Positions 25,043-33,772 of a stretch of DNA of 64,000 nucleotides are shown in pieces (within the stretch, counting starts at the first letter, position 1; each line of letters opens with the position of its first letter). The stretch is from Bacteroidota bacterium (GTDB lineage Bacteria; Bacteroidota; Bacteroidia; Cytophagales; Cyclobacteriaceae). The notes under the pieces are model-generated. The model had not been told where the DNA came from, did not search any database, and saw only the letters and a program-made list of their open reading frames with translations. The stretch spans positions 124,001 through 188,000 of the forward strand of contig VGMW01000004.1 of NCBI GenBank assembly GCA_016866235.1, in the 5' to 3' direction. A program made the translations under genes and the position numbers.

Positions 25043-26014
25043 ATGCAATACAGACGCTTTGGCAGAACAGACAGACCAGTCAGTGAAATCGGTTACGGAA
25101 TGTGGGGACTTGCGGGCTGGACTGGAAACGATGAACAGGAAATTCAACGATCGCTTGATCGTTCAGTTGAATTGGGATGTGCCTTTTTCGATACCGCATG
25201 GGGATATGGAAAAGGAAAGAGTGAAGAAATTCTCGGCGCACTGGTCAAGCGACATCCTTCAAAGCCACTATACGTAGCAACCAAAATCCCACCAAAAAAT
25301 TTTATCTGGCCCTCCAGGAAAGGTTTTCTGTTGCGCGATTGTTTCCCTGCCGCACACATCATTGAATACACCGAAAAAAGCCTGACCAATCTAAAAACCG
25401 ATTGCATCGACCTTCAACAATTTCACGTCTGGGAAGATGATTGGGCTAATGAGGACGACTGGAAAAATGCCGTTGAAAAACTTCGTCGTGACGGAAAGGT
25501 CCGGCATTTTGGAATTAGTGTGAACCGATGGGAGCCAAACAATGTGCTCCAATCCCTGAAAACTGGTCTTATCGATGCCGTACAGGTCATTTACAACATC
25601 TTCGATCAAAGTCCCGAAGACAAATTATTTCCACTTTGTCGGGAATTGGATATCGCTGTTATCGCTCGTGTGCCCTTTGATGAAGGGACACTCACCGGAA
25701 CGCTTACCAAAGACACCGTATTTCCAAAAGACGACTGGCGATCTACATACTTTGTTCCTGAAAATCTGAATTCCAGCGTTGACCATGCCGATGCGCTCAA
25801 ACCGTTAATTCCGTCCGGAATGACCATGGCCGAAATGGCGCTGCGATTTATTCTCTGCAACAACGATGTTCATACCATCATCCCCGGCATGCGAAAGGTT
25901 CGCCACGTTGAAGCAAACCTTGCCGCCAGCGATGGCAAAGCCCTGTCGTCGGATCTTCTCAACAATCTTCGCAAGCACCGGTGGGATCGTCAGCCTACCG
26001 ATTGGTCTCAATAG
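25043..26014 (+). CDS. aldo/keto reductase
   Basis: A 323-residue NADPH-dependent oxidoreductase of the aldo/keto reductase superfamily. It has the N-terminal RRFGRTDRPVSEIGYGMWGL, the catalytic Asp and Tyr in FFDTAWGYGKGKSEE (about residues 50-64), the catalytic Lys in ATKIP near 80, and the cofactor-site stretch near the C-terminus (HTIIPGMRKVRHVEANL). The closest types are the YhdN/IolS-like bacterial enzymes; the substrate is unknown. It is monocistronic and divergent from prfC. Confidence 0.88.
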   Translation: MQYRRFGRTDRPVSEIGYGMWGLAGWTGNDEQEIQRSLDRSVELGCAFFDTAWGYGKGKSEEILGALVKRHPSKPLYVATKIPPKNFIWPSRKGFLLRDCFPAAHIIEYTEKSLTNLKTDCIDLQQFHVWEDDWANEDDWKNAVEKLRRDGKVRHFGISVNRWEPNNVLQSLKTGLIDAVQVIYNIFDQSPEDKLFPLCRELDIAVIARVPFDEGTLTGTLTKDTVFPKDDWRSTYFVPENLNSSVDHADALKPLIPSGMTMAEMALRFILCNNDVHTIIPGMRKVRHVEANLAASDGKALSSDLLNNLRKHRWDRQPTDWSQ

Positions 26015-26097
26015 GTCAACACTTCTCCAAAAAGCACCTTTCAAATAGCCAAAATGCTCTTTTAAGGGATTTTTACTGCCACTCTGTCATCATTTAA

Positions 26098-26109
26098 GGT
26101 CATTTGACC
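26098..26109. repeat. 12-bp palindrome before the dnaK promoter
   Basis: GGTCATTTGACC is a perfect inverted repeat (GGTCA-TT-TGACC) ending 4 bp upstream of the sigma-54-like element of dnaK. It could be a binding site for a regulator. It is not a CIRCE element (TTAGCACTC-N9-GAGTGCTAA). Confidence 0.35.
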
Positions 26110-26112
26110 CCT

Positions 26113-26127
26113 TGGCACAAGGCTTGA
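26113..26127 (+). promoter_or_regulatory. Sigma-54-like element upstream of dnaK
   Basis: TGGCA (26113-26117), six bases, TTGA (26124-26127) on the plus strand resembles the -24/-12 consensus TGGCAC-N5-TTGC, reading TGGCAC at the -24 side. It shares TGGCA-N6-TTGA with the grpE upstream region. The start would be near 26138, leaving a leader of about 68 nt. No TAnnTTTG box was found between 26015 and 26205. Confidence 0.45.
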
Positions 26128-26205
26128 GTATGCGGACGAGCCGTCTGAGCTTATTTAAAAAGCACACCCGGTAAGTCAACACGAAAACAGAGACAAACAT
26201 TTTTT

Positions 26206-28134
26206 ATGGGAAAGATTATAGGAATTGACCTCGGTACCACCAACTCATGCGTGGCGGTCATGGAAGGAAACGAGCCGGTAGTTATCGCGAACAGCGAAGG
26301 ACGGAGAACCACGCCTTCTATTGTTGGTTTTCTCGACAATGGAAAAGGTGAAAGAAAAGTTGGTGACCCCGCCAAGCGTCAGGCGATCACCAATCCAAAA
26401 AATACGATTCAGTCCATCAAGCGCTTCATGGGCAAAAAGTTCAAGGAGGTAGATGGTGAAATGAAAATGGTTACGTACTCCGTTGAAAGCGGAAACAACG
26501 ATACAGTGAGGGTACGAATCGGCGACAGGCTTTATACACCGCAGGAAATTTCTGCGATCATTCTTCAAAAAATGAAGAGCACGGCCGAAGATTACCTGGG
26601 CACCACAGTAACAGAGGCAGTGGTTACGGTTCCGGCTTACTTCAACGATGCTGAACGTCAGGCGACCAAGGAAGCAGGACAGATTGCAGGTCTGGATGTA
26701 AAGCGTATCATCAACGAGCCAACTGCCGCTGCACTTGCTTACGGCCTTGATAAGAAGAATAAGGACATGAAGATCGCCGTCTATGACCTTGGTGGTGGAA
26801 CCTTCGATATTTCTATTCTGGAACTTGGTGATGGTGTTTTTGAAGTAAAGTCAACCAACGGTGACGTACACCTCGGTGGTGATGACTTCGACATGCGCAT
26901 TATGAATTGGCTTGCAGATGAATTTAAGTCGGAGCGCAATGTTGATTTGCGCAAAGACCCGATGGCGCTTCAACGCCTCAAGGAAGCTGCTGAAAAAGCT
27001 AAGATTGAATTATCGAGCTCACAAGAGACAGAAATCAATCTTCCTTACATTACGTCCATCGACGGAGTGCCTGAACACCTTGTTCGGAAACTTACCCGTT
27101 CCAGATTTGAACAGCTCGCTGATGATCTGATCCGCAGAACGCTTGACCCCTGCCGCAAGGCCATTGAAGACGCCGGCGTTTCCGTAAGCCAGATCGACGA
27201 AGTTATTCTTGTAGGTGGTTCTACCAGGATCCCCAGAATTCAGGAAGAAGTAGAAAAATTCTTTGGCAAAAAGCCATCTAAGGGCGTAAACCCAGATGAA
27301 GTAGTTGCCGTTGGAGCCGCAATTCAGGGCGGTGTACTCACCGGAGAGGTTAAAGATGTTTTGTTGCTCGACGTAACACCGCTTTCCCTTGGTATTGAAA
27401 CCCTCGGTGGCGTGATGACCCGATTGATTGAATCCAACACAACGATTCCTTCGAAAAAATCTGAAACGTTCTCAACCGCAGCCGACAATCAGCCTTCCGT
27501 AGAGATTCATGTGCTGCAAGGTGAGCGTCCAATGGCCAAAGACAACCGTACGATTGGAAAATTCCACCTCGATGGTATTCCTCCCGCACCACGCGGTACG
27601 CCACAGATTGAGGTGACTTTCGACATCGACGCAAACGGTATCCTACATGTTTCGGCCAAGGACAAAGGAACTGGTAAGGAACAGAAGATACGTATTGAAG
27701 CTTCCAGCGGCTTAACCGATGATGAAATTCAAAAAATGAAGCGGGAGGCAGAAGCCAACGCAGAAAGCGACAAGCGCGTGAAAGAAGAAGCGGAGAAAGT
27801 CAATCAGGCTGACTCCCTCATTTTCCAAACCGAAAAACAACTGAAAGAATTTGGTGACAAGCTTTCTGAAGGAAATAAAACAGCCATCAACAGTGCACTT
27901 GAAAACCTTAAGGAAGCACATAAAAACAAAAACCTCTCAGGTATTGAAACTGCTATGGCGTCTTTAAATGCAGCATGGCAGGCTGCCTCTCAAGAGATGT
28001 ATGCAGCCTCCGGTGCACAGGGCACTGGTCCTGACCAGAGCGCTGGCGGATCGGCTGGTGGCTCATCTTCGGCTGGCGCATCATCGGCAGGTTCAGACGC
28101 ACAGGATGTTGAGTTTGAGGAAGTGAAAAAATAA
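26206..28134 (+). CDS. dnaK: molecular chaperone DnaK (Hsp70)
   Basis: The 642-residue Hsp70 chaperone. The nucleotide-binding domain begins [15 protein letters not shown] and holds [10 protein letters not shown], the [13 protein letters not shown] phosphate loop and GGSTRIP. The substrate-binding domain starts near residue 395 ([17 protein letters not shown]), with the helical lid after residue 510. The tail is Gly/Ser/Ala-rich and ends DVEFEEVKK, as in cytosolic DnaK. It stands alone, with a strong terminator downstream; its partners grpE and dnaJ are 15 kb to the left. Confidence 0.98.
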   Translation: MGKIIGIDLGTTNSCVAVMEGNEPVVIANSEGRRTTPSIVGFLDNGKGERKVGDPAKRQAITNPKNTIQSIKRFMGKKFKEVDGEMKMVTYSVESGNNDTVRVRIGDRLYTPQEISAIILQKMKSTAEDYLGTTVTEAVVTVPAYFNDAERQATKEAGQIAGLDVKRIINEPTAAALAYGLDKKNKDMKIAVYDLGGGTFDISILELGDGVFEVKSTNGDVHLGGDDFDMRIMNWLADEFKSERNVDLRKDPMALQRLKEAAEKAKIELSSSQETEINLPYITSIDGVPEHLVRKLTRSRFEQLADDLIRRTLDPCRKAIEDAGVSVSQIDEVILVGGSTRIPRIQEEVEKFFGKKPSKGVNPDEVVAVGAAIQGGVLTGEVKDVLLLDVTPLSLGIETLGGVMTRLIESNTTIPSKKSETFSTAADNQPSVEIHVLQGERPMAKDNRTIGKFHLDGIPPAPRGTPQIEVTFDIDANGILHVSAKDKGTGKEQKIRIEASSGLTDDEIQKMKREAEANAESDKRVKEEAEKVNQADSLIFQTEKQLKEFGDKLSEGNKTAINSALENLKEAHKNKNLSGIETAMASLNAAWQAASQEMYAASGAQGTGPDQSAGGSAGGSSSAGASSAGSDAQDVEFEEVKK

Positions 28135-28155
28135 TTTTTGATCCACCATTAACGA

Positions 28156-28189
28156 AGAGGCTGCCCGAACGGACAGCCTCTGCTTTTTT
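28156..28189 (+). terminator. Rho-independent terminator of dnaK
   Basis: AGAGGCTG (28156-28163) and CAGCCTCT (28174-28181) form a perfect 8-bp stem with a 10-nt loop. A T-rich tract follows (CTTTTTT, 28183-28189), ending 3 bp before the next ATG. Confidence 0.85.
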
Positions 28190-28192
28190 ACC

Positions 28193-28783
28193 ATGACATC
28201 ACCCACCGAAAAATCTGACAAAATTCATTATCCGGTTTTCCCGTTGATCGCCGACCGACGAAGCATTCGCGCATATGATTCACGGCCGGTAGAAAAAGAA
28301 AAAATTCATTCACTCTTTGAAGCAGTTCGTTGGGCCCCTTCCAGCAGCAACGAGCAACCATGGATCTATCTCTACGCCACCGCTGAGCAACCAGAGCTTT
28401 GGAATAAAATGTTTGGCGCGCTCGAAGATGGAAATAAACTCTGGGCACAGCATGCACCTTTACTCATTCTTGCCTTGGCCAGAAAAACTTTCAGAAGAAA
28501 TGGAAAAGAAAATCGATATGCGCTGTATGACATCGGTGGCGCCAATTCTTTTCTGGCCTTACAGGCAGTTCATCTTGGACTGCAGGTCCGGCAAATGGCA
28601 GGTTTCAAAACAGATGTTGCCACACAAAATCTGAACATCCCGGAAGACTTGGTCCCTGCTGTTTTTATTGCTGTTGGTTATCCTGGTGAAATTGCAGTAC
28701 TACCTGAAACACTTCAGGTAAGAGAAACTGCTCCACGAGAGAGGATTCTCCAGCAGGAGTTTGTACGAAACGTAACTTTTTAA
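28193..28783 (+). CDS. nitroreductase-family FMN oxidoreductase
   Basis: A 196-residue flavoprotein of the nitroreductase fold. It has the FMN-binding RRSIRAYDSRPVEKEKI at residues 20-36, the RWAPSSSNEQPW stretch near 46 and a GYPGE segment near the C-terminus. These enzymes reduce nitro compounds or quinones with NAD(P)H; the physiological substrate is unknown. The start lies only 3 bp after the dnaK terminator tract, so either it depends on read-through or its promoter lies inside the end of dnaK. Confidence 0.87.
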   Translation: MTSPTEKSDKIHYPVFPLIADRRSIRAYDSRPVEKEKIHSLFEAVRWAPSSSNEQPWIYLYATAEQPELWNKMFGALEDGNKLWAQHAPLLILALARKTFRRNGKENRYALYDIGGANSFLALQAVHLGLQVRQMAGFKTDVATQNLNIPEDLVPAVFIAVGYPGEIAVLPETLQVRETAPRERILQQEFVRNVTF

Positions 28784-28792
28784 GAAGTCGCT

Positions 28793-28987
28793 TTAGTTGC
28801 CTGAGCCGGAAGCTTTGGCCTTGGCGTCGAAGTATTTGCGCATGGCTTCCCTCCATTCATTCCGGGCTTCAGCCAGCTGTTCGAGATTGGAGAATTTCCT
28901 GGCTTTTTCTTCCAGTAATTTTGCCTCCTCTTCGGTGAGCGCGTGGCGCGTCATCTTCTCGAGTAAAATATCCAGGCTGGTTTCCAT
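28793..28987 (-). CDS. small helical acidic/basic protein (64 aa)
   Basis: A 64-residue open frame whose product is predicted almost wholly helical, with dense Glu/Lys/Arg heptad-like spacing (LTEEEAKLLEEKARKFSNLE). A TAnnTTTG box lies about 60 nt upstream at 29046-29053, and the frame fills the gap between the nitroreductase and recG genes on the opposite strand. I do not recognise the family. A frame in the other direction (28797-29021) overlaps it, but has low-complexity Ser-rich content typical of an antisense shadow. Confidence 0.45.
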   Translation of the reverse strand: METSLDILLEKMTRHALTEEEAKLLEEKARKFSNLEQLAEARNEWREAMRKYFDAKAKASGSGN

Positions 28988-29045
28988 GTTGCTTTGTCTG
29001 ATTTCTTTGCTTTGCGGTTAGGCGTTGCAGACATTAATTTCGGTT

Positions 29046-29053
29046 CAAATTTA
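29046..29053 (-). promoter_or_regulatory. TAnnTTTG -7 box before the 64-aa gene
   Basis: TAAATTTG on the minus strand, with TTTG elements 11 and 22 nt further up. Transcription would start near 29039 and run into the 64-residue frame beginning at 28987. Confidence 0.35.
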
Positions 29054-29060
29054 GCGGTCT

Positions 29061-31154
29061 ATTTCAAATCTGTTTCAAACCCCGATCGAATTTCTTAAGG
29101 GTGTCGGCCCTCAAAAGTCGGCCCTGCTTCAGAAAGAATTGGGAATTTTCACGTTTGGCGACCTTTTAGCCCACTATCCATTCCGTTACGAGGATCGAAC
29201 TAAGTTTTATTTTATCCGTGAGGTGGATGAAAATCTTCCCTCTATCCAGGTAAAAGGGCGCCTGGGAAACTTCTCAATGACCGGGACAGGCCCACGCAAA
29301 CGACTCGTTGCCTCTTTTCAGGACGACACAGGAACATTAGAATTGGTTTGGTTTCAGGGGATTCGCTGGGTGACCACGAGATTAAAACCAGGAAGTGACT
29401 ATGTGCTGTTTGGAAAGCCAGCGAGGTTCGGATCCAAATTCAGTGTCGCTCATCCGGAGCTTGAGCCCGTTGGGGAAAATCAGACCAAAGGTGCTTTTCT
29501 TCAACCAGTATATTCCGTTACCGAAAGACTGCGAAATAGTTTCGTCGACAGTAAGTTCATTTCTAAACTCGAGCGGGAAATTCTGCGTCAGGCGACAGGA
29601 AAAATTCCGGAGAACCTCCCTGACAGCATCCTTCAAAAATTTAAACTGATCTCCAAACAAGAGGCGCTTCAACAAATACATTTTCCATCCACTGCAGACC
29701 AGCTGCATCAAGCTCAAAGAAGACTGAAGTTTGAAGAATTGTTTTTTGTTCAGCTTGAATTGCTCAGGCTTAAGGTGGTCAGACAAGATCAGCAGAAAGG
29801 CATGCCATTCACCAACGCATCACTGCTCACAACCTTTTATGAAAAGCATCTTCCTTTTCAATTGACCGAAGCGCAGAAAAAAGTAATCAGGGAAATATAT
29901 GCCGACATGCGGTCTGGCAAACAAATGAACCGGCTGCTTCAAGGCGATGTGGGAAGTGGAAAAACCATCGTCGGATTTATATCGATGCTCATAGCCATTG
30001 GTGGTGGGGCGCAGGCGGCACTAATGGCCCCAACAGAAATTCTAGCCCAGCAACATTACCGCGGACTTAAAGTATTTGCTGATGCAATGCAGGTGCCCAT
30101 TGCCATACTTACCGGATCAACTAAAAAAAGTGAGCGCAAAATCATTCATGATGGGCTCCTCAATGGTTCTTTAAAAATTTTGGCTGGCACGCATGCCTTG
30201 TTGGAGGAGGAGGTTCGATTTAATAAACTTGGTCTGGCAGTCATTGATGAGCAACACCGATTTGGCGTCGCTCAACGATCGAAGCTCTGGAAAAAAAATA
30301 CTGAAGTTTTCCCACATGTTCTGGTAATGACCGCCACGCCCATTCCCCGAACGCTGGCGATGACGCTCTATGGAGACCTTGATGTTTCGGTTATCAGTGA
30401 ATTGCCAAAAGGGAGGAAGCCCATCATCACCCGCCATCAAACCGATACCCATCGGTTGCAGGTTAATGCCTTCATCCGGAAAGAGGTAGGAGCCGGAAGA
30501 CAAGTTTATATTGTCTATCCGCTAATCGATGAGTCGGAAAAATTAGACCTCAAGGACCTGATGGACGGCTATGAAAGCATCACACGTGCTTTTCCAGATC
30601 TCGCGATCAGCATTCTTCATGGAAAAATGGATTCGGAGGCCAAAGATTTTGAAATGGCCCGTTTCAAAAAAGGTGAAACCTCTATTATGGTAGCCACCAC
30701 CGTGATTGAGGTTGGGGTTGATGTTCCCAATGCAACGGTGATGATCATTGAAAACGCCGAGCGCTTTGGTTTATCTCAACTGCACCAGTTGCGCGGTCGC
30801 GTTGGTAGAGGCGGGGAGCAATCCTATTGTATTCTGATGACCAAAGATCGTCTTGGGCAGGATTCGAAAACCAGAATAGCAACCATGGTGCGCACCAACA
30901 ATGGATTTGAGATTGCTGAAACAGATCTCCAACTCAGGGGACCGGGCGATCTCATGGGTACTCAGCAAAGTGGAGCACTTGATTTACGCATTGCGAATTT
31001 GGGAACCGACGGAGAAATTCTTCAGGCCGCCCGCGATGCGGCAAAGGTTTTATTGGAAAGCGACCCTGAGATTTCCGCCGGTGTGCATGCCATGGTGCGG
31101 CACCACCTTAGTGCTCAGGGCAAGAACAAAACCAACTGGAGCCGCATCAGTTGA
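29061..31154 (+). CDS. recG: ATP-dependent DNA helicase RecG (apparent ATT start)
   Basis: The helicase that reverses stalled replication forks and branch-migrates Holliday junctions. The N-terminal wedge (OB) domain covers about residues 60-160, Walker A is GDVGSGKT, the DExH box is VIDEQHRFG, and the C-terminal helicase half holds QLRGRVGRG. The family N-terminus (SNLFQTPIEFLKGVGPQ) is encoded from 29064, but no ATG, GTG or TTG precedes it: an in-frame TAG lies at 29052-29054 and ATT at 29061 stands where homologues have Met. With this start it has 697 residues, the usual length. The first conventional start, TTG at 29139, would remove 26 conserved residues. Confidence 0.9.
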   Translation: MSNLFQTPIEFLKGVGPQKSALLQKELGIFTFGDLLAHYPFRYEDRTKFYFIREVDENLPSIQVKGRLGNFSMTGTGPRKRLVASFQDDTGTLELVWFQGIRWVTTRLKPGSDYVLFGKPARFGSKFSVAHPELEPVGENQTKGAFLQPVYSVTERLRNSFVDSKFISKLEREILRQATGKIPENLPDSILQKFKLISKQEALQQIHFPSTADQLHQAQRRLKFEELFFVQLELLRLKVVRQDQQKGMPFTNASLLTTFYEKHLPFQLTEAQKKVIREIYADMRSGKQMNRLLQGDVGSGKTIVGFISMLIAIGGGAQAALMAPTEILAQQHYRGLKVFADAMQVPIAILTGSTKKSERKIIHDGLLNGSLKILAGTHALLEEEVRFNKLGLAVIDEQHRFGVAQRSKLWKKNTEVFPHVLVMTATPIPRTLAMTLYGDLDVSVISELPKGRKPIITRHQTDTHRLQVNAFIRKEVGAGRQVYIVYPLIDESEKLDLKDLMDGYESITRAFPDLAISILHGKMDSEAKDFEMARFKKGETSIMVATTVIEVGVDVPNATVMIIENAERFGLSQLHQLRGRVGRGGEQSYCILMTKDRLGQDSKTRIATMVRTNNGFEIAETDLQLRGPGDLMGTQQSGALDLRIANLGTDGEILQAARDAAKVLLESDPEISAGVHAMVRHHLSAQGKNKTNWSRIS

Positions 31155-31201
31155 TCCGCTGGCTTTTTGGTAAATTGAAACCTTAATCGTAACGCACCAC
31201 C

Positions 31202-31717
31202 ATGTTTTTAAATCTGGACAACATCCCGTCGTATTATAAAAACTATGTAAAGCAGGTGGATAATACCGACCTGTTGACTGCTCTTCGGATTTCAGGATTC
31301 AGAAGCCTGGAGGTTATTCATGGCATTCCTGAAAACCAGGGGGACCACCGCTATGCTCCGGGAAAGTGGACCATCAAAGAGCTGGTTGCGCACATTATTG
31401 ATGCAGAGCGAATTTTTTGTTACCGCGCGCTGCGCTTCGCACGAAAAGACAAAACGGTTCTTTCTCCATTTGATGAAAATAGCTACGCACCCAACGCCAA
31501 TGCACAGGGTAGAACTTTAAAAAAGCTTGCCGACGAATTACACCACGTTCGACTGTCCAGCATAGACCTATTCGAAGGTTTCAACGAAGAAATGATGAGC
31601 CAAAAAGGTTTGGTCGGTCAAAATGAAGTCTCTGTTCTTGCATTGGGGTTCATCATTGCAGGGCATGAAACCCATCACCGTAACATATTGCGCGAGCGCT
31701 ACCTGAATAAATCCTGA
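31202..31717 (+). CDS. DinB-family metal-binding protein
   Basis: A 171-residue four-helix-bundle protein of the DinB/YfiT type, with the expected metal-ligand histidines in HIIDAERIFCYR (near residue 62) and AGHETHHRNIL (near 156). Members include thiol S-transferases and proteins of unknown function. A KWTIKELVAHI start to the second helix is typical. It lies 47 bp after recG and 31 bp before the GH3 gene, all on the plus strand. Confidence 0.8.
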   Translation: MFLNLDNIPSYYKNYVKQVDNTDLLTALRISGFRSLEVIHGIPENQGDHRYAPGKWTIKELVAHIIDAERIFCYRALRFARKDKTVLSPFDENSYAPNANAQGRTLKKLADELHHVRLSSIDLFEGFNEEMMSQKGLVGQNEVSVLALGFIIAGHETHHRNILRERYLNKS

Positions 31718-31748
31718 TCGGTCGTCTGACAATTTTATCTTCCATCCC

Positions 31749-32915
31749 ATGAAGCATTTTATTTTTCCTGCCTCCCTGTTGGTTTGCTTTTCGCTGGTTT
31801 TCTTCAACAGCTCCTGCGCACAGCAAGACAGCCTTGATTTCAAAATCGGTCAGATGATTATGATCGGATTCCCGAAGGCTGAAGTTGATTCAGCAGTATT
31901 GGCTGAAGTAGCAGCGGGCAAAGTTGGCGCTGTCATCTTTTTTGAAAAAAATATTCCAAAGTCAAACTCATTTGCAGGACTTAAAAAAATAGCCTGGACT
32001 TACCAGAAGGCGGCTCCGGTTCCCATATTAATTGGTATTGATCAGGAGGGGGGAAGGGTAAACCGTTTGAAGGAAAAGTATGGTTTTACCAGATCGGTTA
32101 CTGCGGGTTACATCGGAAAAACCGGATCGCTCGATACCGCAAGATTTTATGCTGATGCAACAGCCGCTACACTTTCAGGTTTGGGAATCAATGTGAATTT
32201 TGCACCATGTGTAGATCTGGCGGTGAATCCATCCAATACCGTTATCGTTAAAGTTGAACGCTCCTATTCTAAAAACGCTGACAGCGTAACGCGGTTCGCG
32301 CGCGAAGTCATTCTTCAACATAGAAAACACAATGTCCTCACCACGCTGAAACATTTCCCTGGGCATGGAAGCTCCAAAGAAGATACCCATTTTGGTGTGG
32401 CCGATGTTACCGACACCTGGTCGGAAGAGGAAATCAAGCCTTACCGTGATTTACTGGCCAGCGGTCATGTAGACGCTGTGATGACTTCTCACATTGTTAA
32501 TAAAAAACTTGATCCAAAAGGCTTGCCCGGAACACTTTCAGCGCGGGTTATCGATAGCCTCCTTCGTAAAAAAATTGGTTTCAACGGCGTAGTTTTCACC
32601 GATGATATGCAAATGCATGCCATCACCAAATATTTCGGTACACCAGAGGCAATCAGATTATCCATTCTGGCGGGTGTTGACATCATGTGTTTCTCAAACA
32701 ACATTCAGGGCTCTGAAGAACGAACCGCCGACAAGGTGCACCAGATCATCCGACAGTATGTCGATCAGGGAATTATAACCCGTGAGCGAATTGAGGAATC
32801 CTATCGGAGAATAACTGCACTGAAAAAGAAATTAACAAGCAACGATACGATGCGGCTGGAAAATAAACCGGCACCTCCTGCTCAGCAGAGCAAATCCCAG
32901 AAAAGAAAATCATGA
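31749..32915 (+). CDS. glycoside hydrolase family 3 beta-N-acetylglucosaminidase-like lipoprotein
   Basis: A 388-residue GH3 enzyme with a lipoprotein signal (FFNSSC, Cys23). It has the NagZ-type signatures: IDQEGGRVNRL near residue 98, KHFPGHGSSKEDTH near 201 with the catalytic His/Asp loop, and the nucleophile Asp in VFTDDMQMHAI near 283. This type removes beta-linked N-acetylglucosamine from peptidoglycan fragments; here it acts outside the cytosol. Its stop overlaps the next ATG by 4 bp. The C-terminus is basic and low-complexity (KSQKRKS). Confidence 0.85.
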   Translation: MKHFIFPASLLVCFSLVFFNSSCAQQDSLDFKIGQMIMIGFPKAEVDSAVLAEVAAGKVGAVIFFEKNIPKSNSFAGLKKIAWTYQKAAPVPILIGIDQEGGRVNRLKEKYGFTRSVTAGYIGKTGSLDTARFYADATAATLSGLGINVNFAPCVDLAVNPSNTVIVKVERSYSKNADSVTRFAREVILQHRKHNVLTTLKHFPGHGSSKEDTHFGVADVTDTWSEEEIKPYRDLLASGHVDAVMTSHIVNKKLDPKGLPGTLSARVIDSLLRKKIGFNGVVFTDDMQMHAITKYFGTPEAIRLSILAGVDIMCFSNNIQGSEERTADKVHQIIRQYVDQGIITRERIEESYRRITALKKKLTSNDTMRLENKPAPPAQQSKSQKRKS

Positions 32916-33715
32916 ACTATCGACTTGAGGTACCTGCTGGGGAACGTGTACCCATCCTGCTCAGCGTGCCCCACTGCGGAAGTTTTGTTCCGGATGAATT
33001 AAGATCAGCATTTGAACCGCAGGCACTCCAGCAACTCGACGATACCGATTGGTTTGTAGATCGGCTCTACGGATTCGCGGCCTCCATGGGAATTACCATG
33101 TTGTCTGCAACCATCAGCCGATGGGTCATCGACTTGAACAGAGATCCCCTTGATAAACCACTCTACTCAGACGGACGCGTGATCACCGGCCTTTGCCCTG
33201 TGACTGATTTTTTAGGCACATCCATCTATAAAGACAACCGCAAGTCCGTCGAAATACAGGAAATAGCGCGACGAAAGGAATTATACTACAAACCTTACCA
33301 TGATGCCCTGCAAAGCCAGTTGGATCAACTGGTCAATGAATTTGGAAAAGTATTGCTTTGGGAATGTCACTCTATTCGAAAAGTGGTTCCTTCCATTTAT
33401 TCCAAACCCTTTCCGGATTTAATAGTTGGCGATGCAGGTGGTACCTCAGCATCTCCTGGATTAATTGAATCTGCCTTGTCAAACCTTGATCATGGCGATT
33501 ATTCCGTTTCACACAACCATCCATTTATGGGTGGATACATCACACGGCACTATGGCAATCCTTCCGTTAACCGCCATGCCATCCAACTCGAGATGGCCAA
33601 GGTTAATTACATGGATGACTCGGAACGGAACTGGGATGAGCCACGTGCGCTAAAAATGCAGTCGTTACTCAAAAAAACTCTCGAAGGTCAAATCGCTATG
33701 CTTACCGGGTCGTAA
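32912..33715 (+). CDS. N-formylglutamate amidohydrolase family protein
   Basis: A 267-residue metal-dependent hydrolase of the N-formylglutamate amidohydrolase (HutG) family. It shows LSVPHCGSFVP near residue 18, DLNRDP near 75 and LWECHSIRK near 150, the family's metal and substrate motifs. In histidine breakdown such an enzyme releases glutamate and formate from N-formylglutamate; the preceding enzyme HutF is encoded at 48,230-49,582. The 4-bp overlap with the GH3 gene shows co-translation with a cell-wall enzyme, so a different amide substrate is possible. Confidence 0.8.
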   Translation: MNYRLEVPAGERVPILLSVPHCGSFVPDELRSAFEPQALQQLDDTDWFVDRLYGFAASMGITMLSATISRWVIDLNRDPLDKPLYSDGRVITGLCPVTDFLGTSIYKDNRKSVEIQEIARRKELYYKPYHDALQSQLDQLVNEFGKVLLWECHSIRKVVPSIYSKPFPDLIVGDAGGTSASPGLIESALSNLDHGDYSVSHNHPFMGGYITRHYGNPSVNRHAIQLEMAKVNYMDDSERNWDEPRALKMQSLLKKTLEGQIAMLTGS

Positions 33716-33772
33716 GACAACTCCGCCGGTCATCGAATTTTGGTATTATTGCGGGCTTTTGATTGACAGATC

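Noticed and set aside
26015-26110. CIRCE operator before dnaK
   Set aside because: The TTAGCACTC-N9-GAGTGCTAA pattern is absent here and before grpE; a weak AAAAGCA...TGCTCTTTT hairpin near 26,035-26,075 has too long a loop to be called a terminator.
28797-29021. 74-residue plus-strand frame opposite the 64-residue gene
   Set aside because: Ser/Ala-rich composition typical of an antisense shadow; it also runs into the promoter-like box and has no family resemblance.
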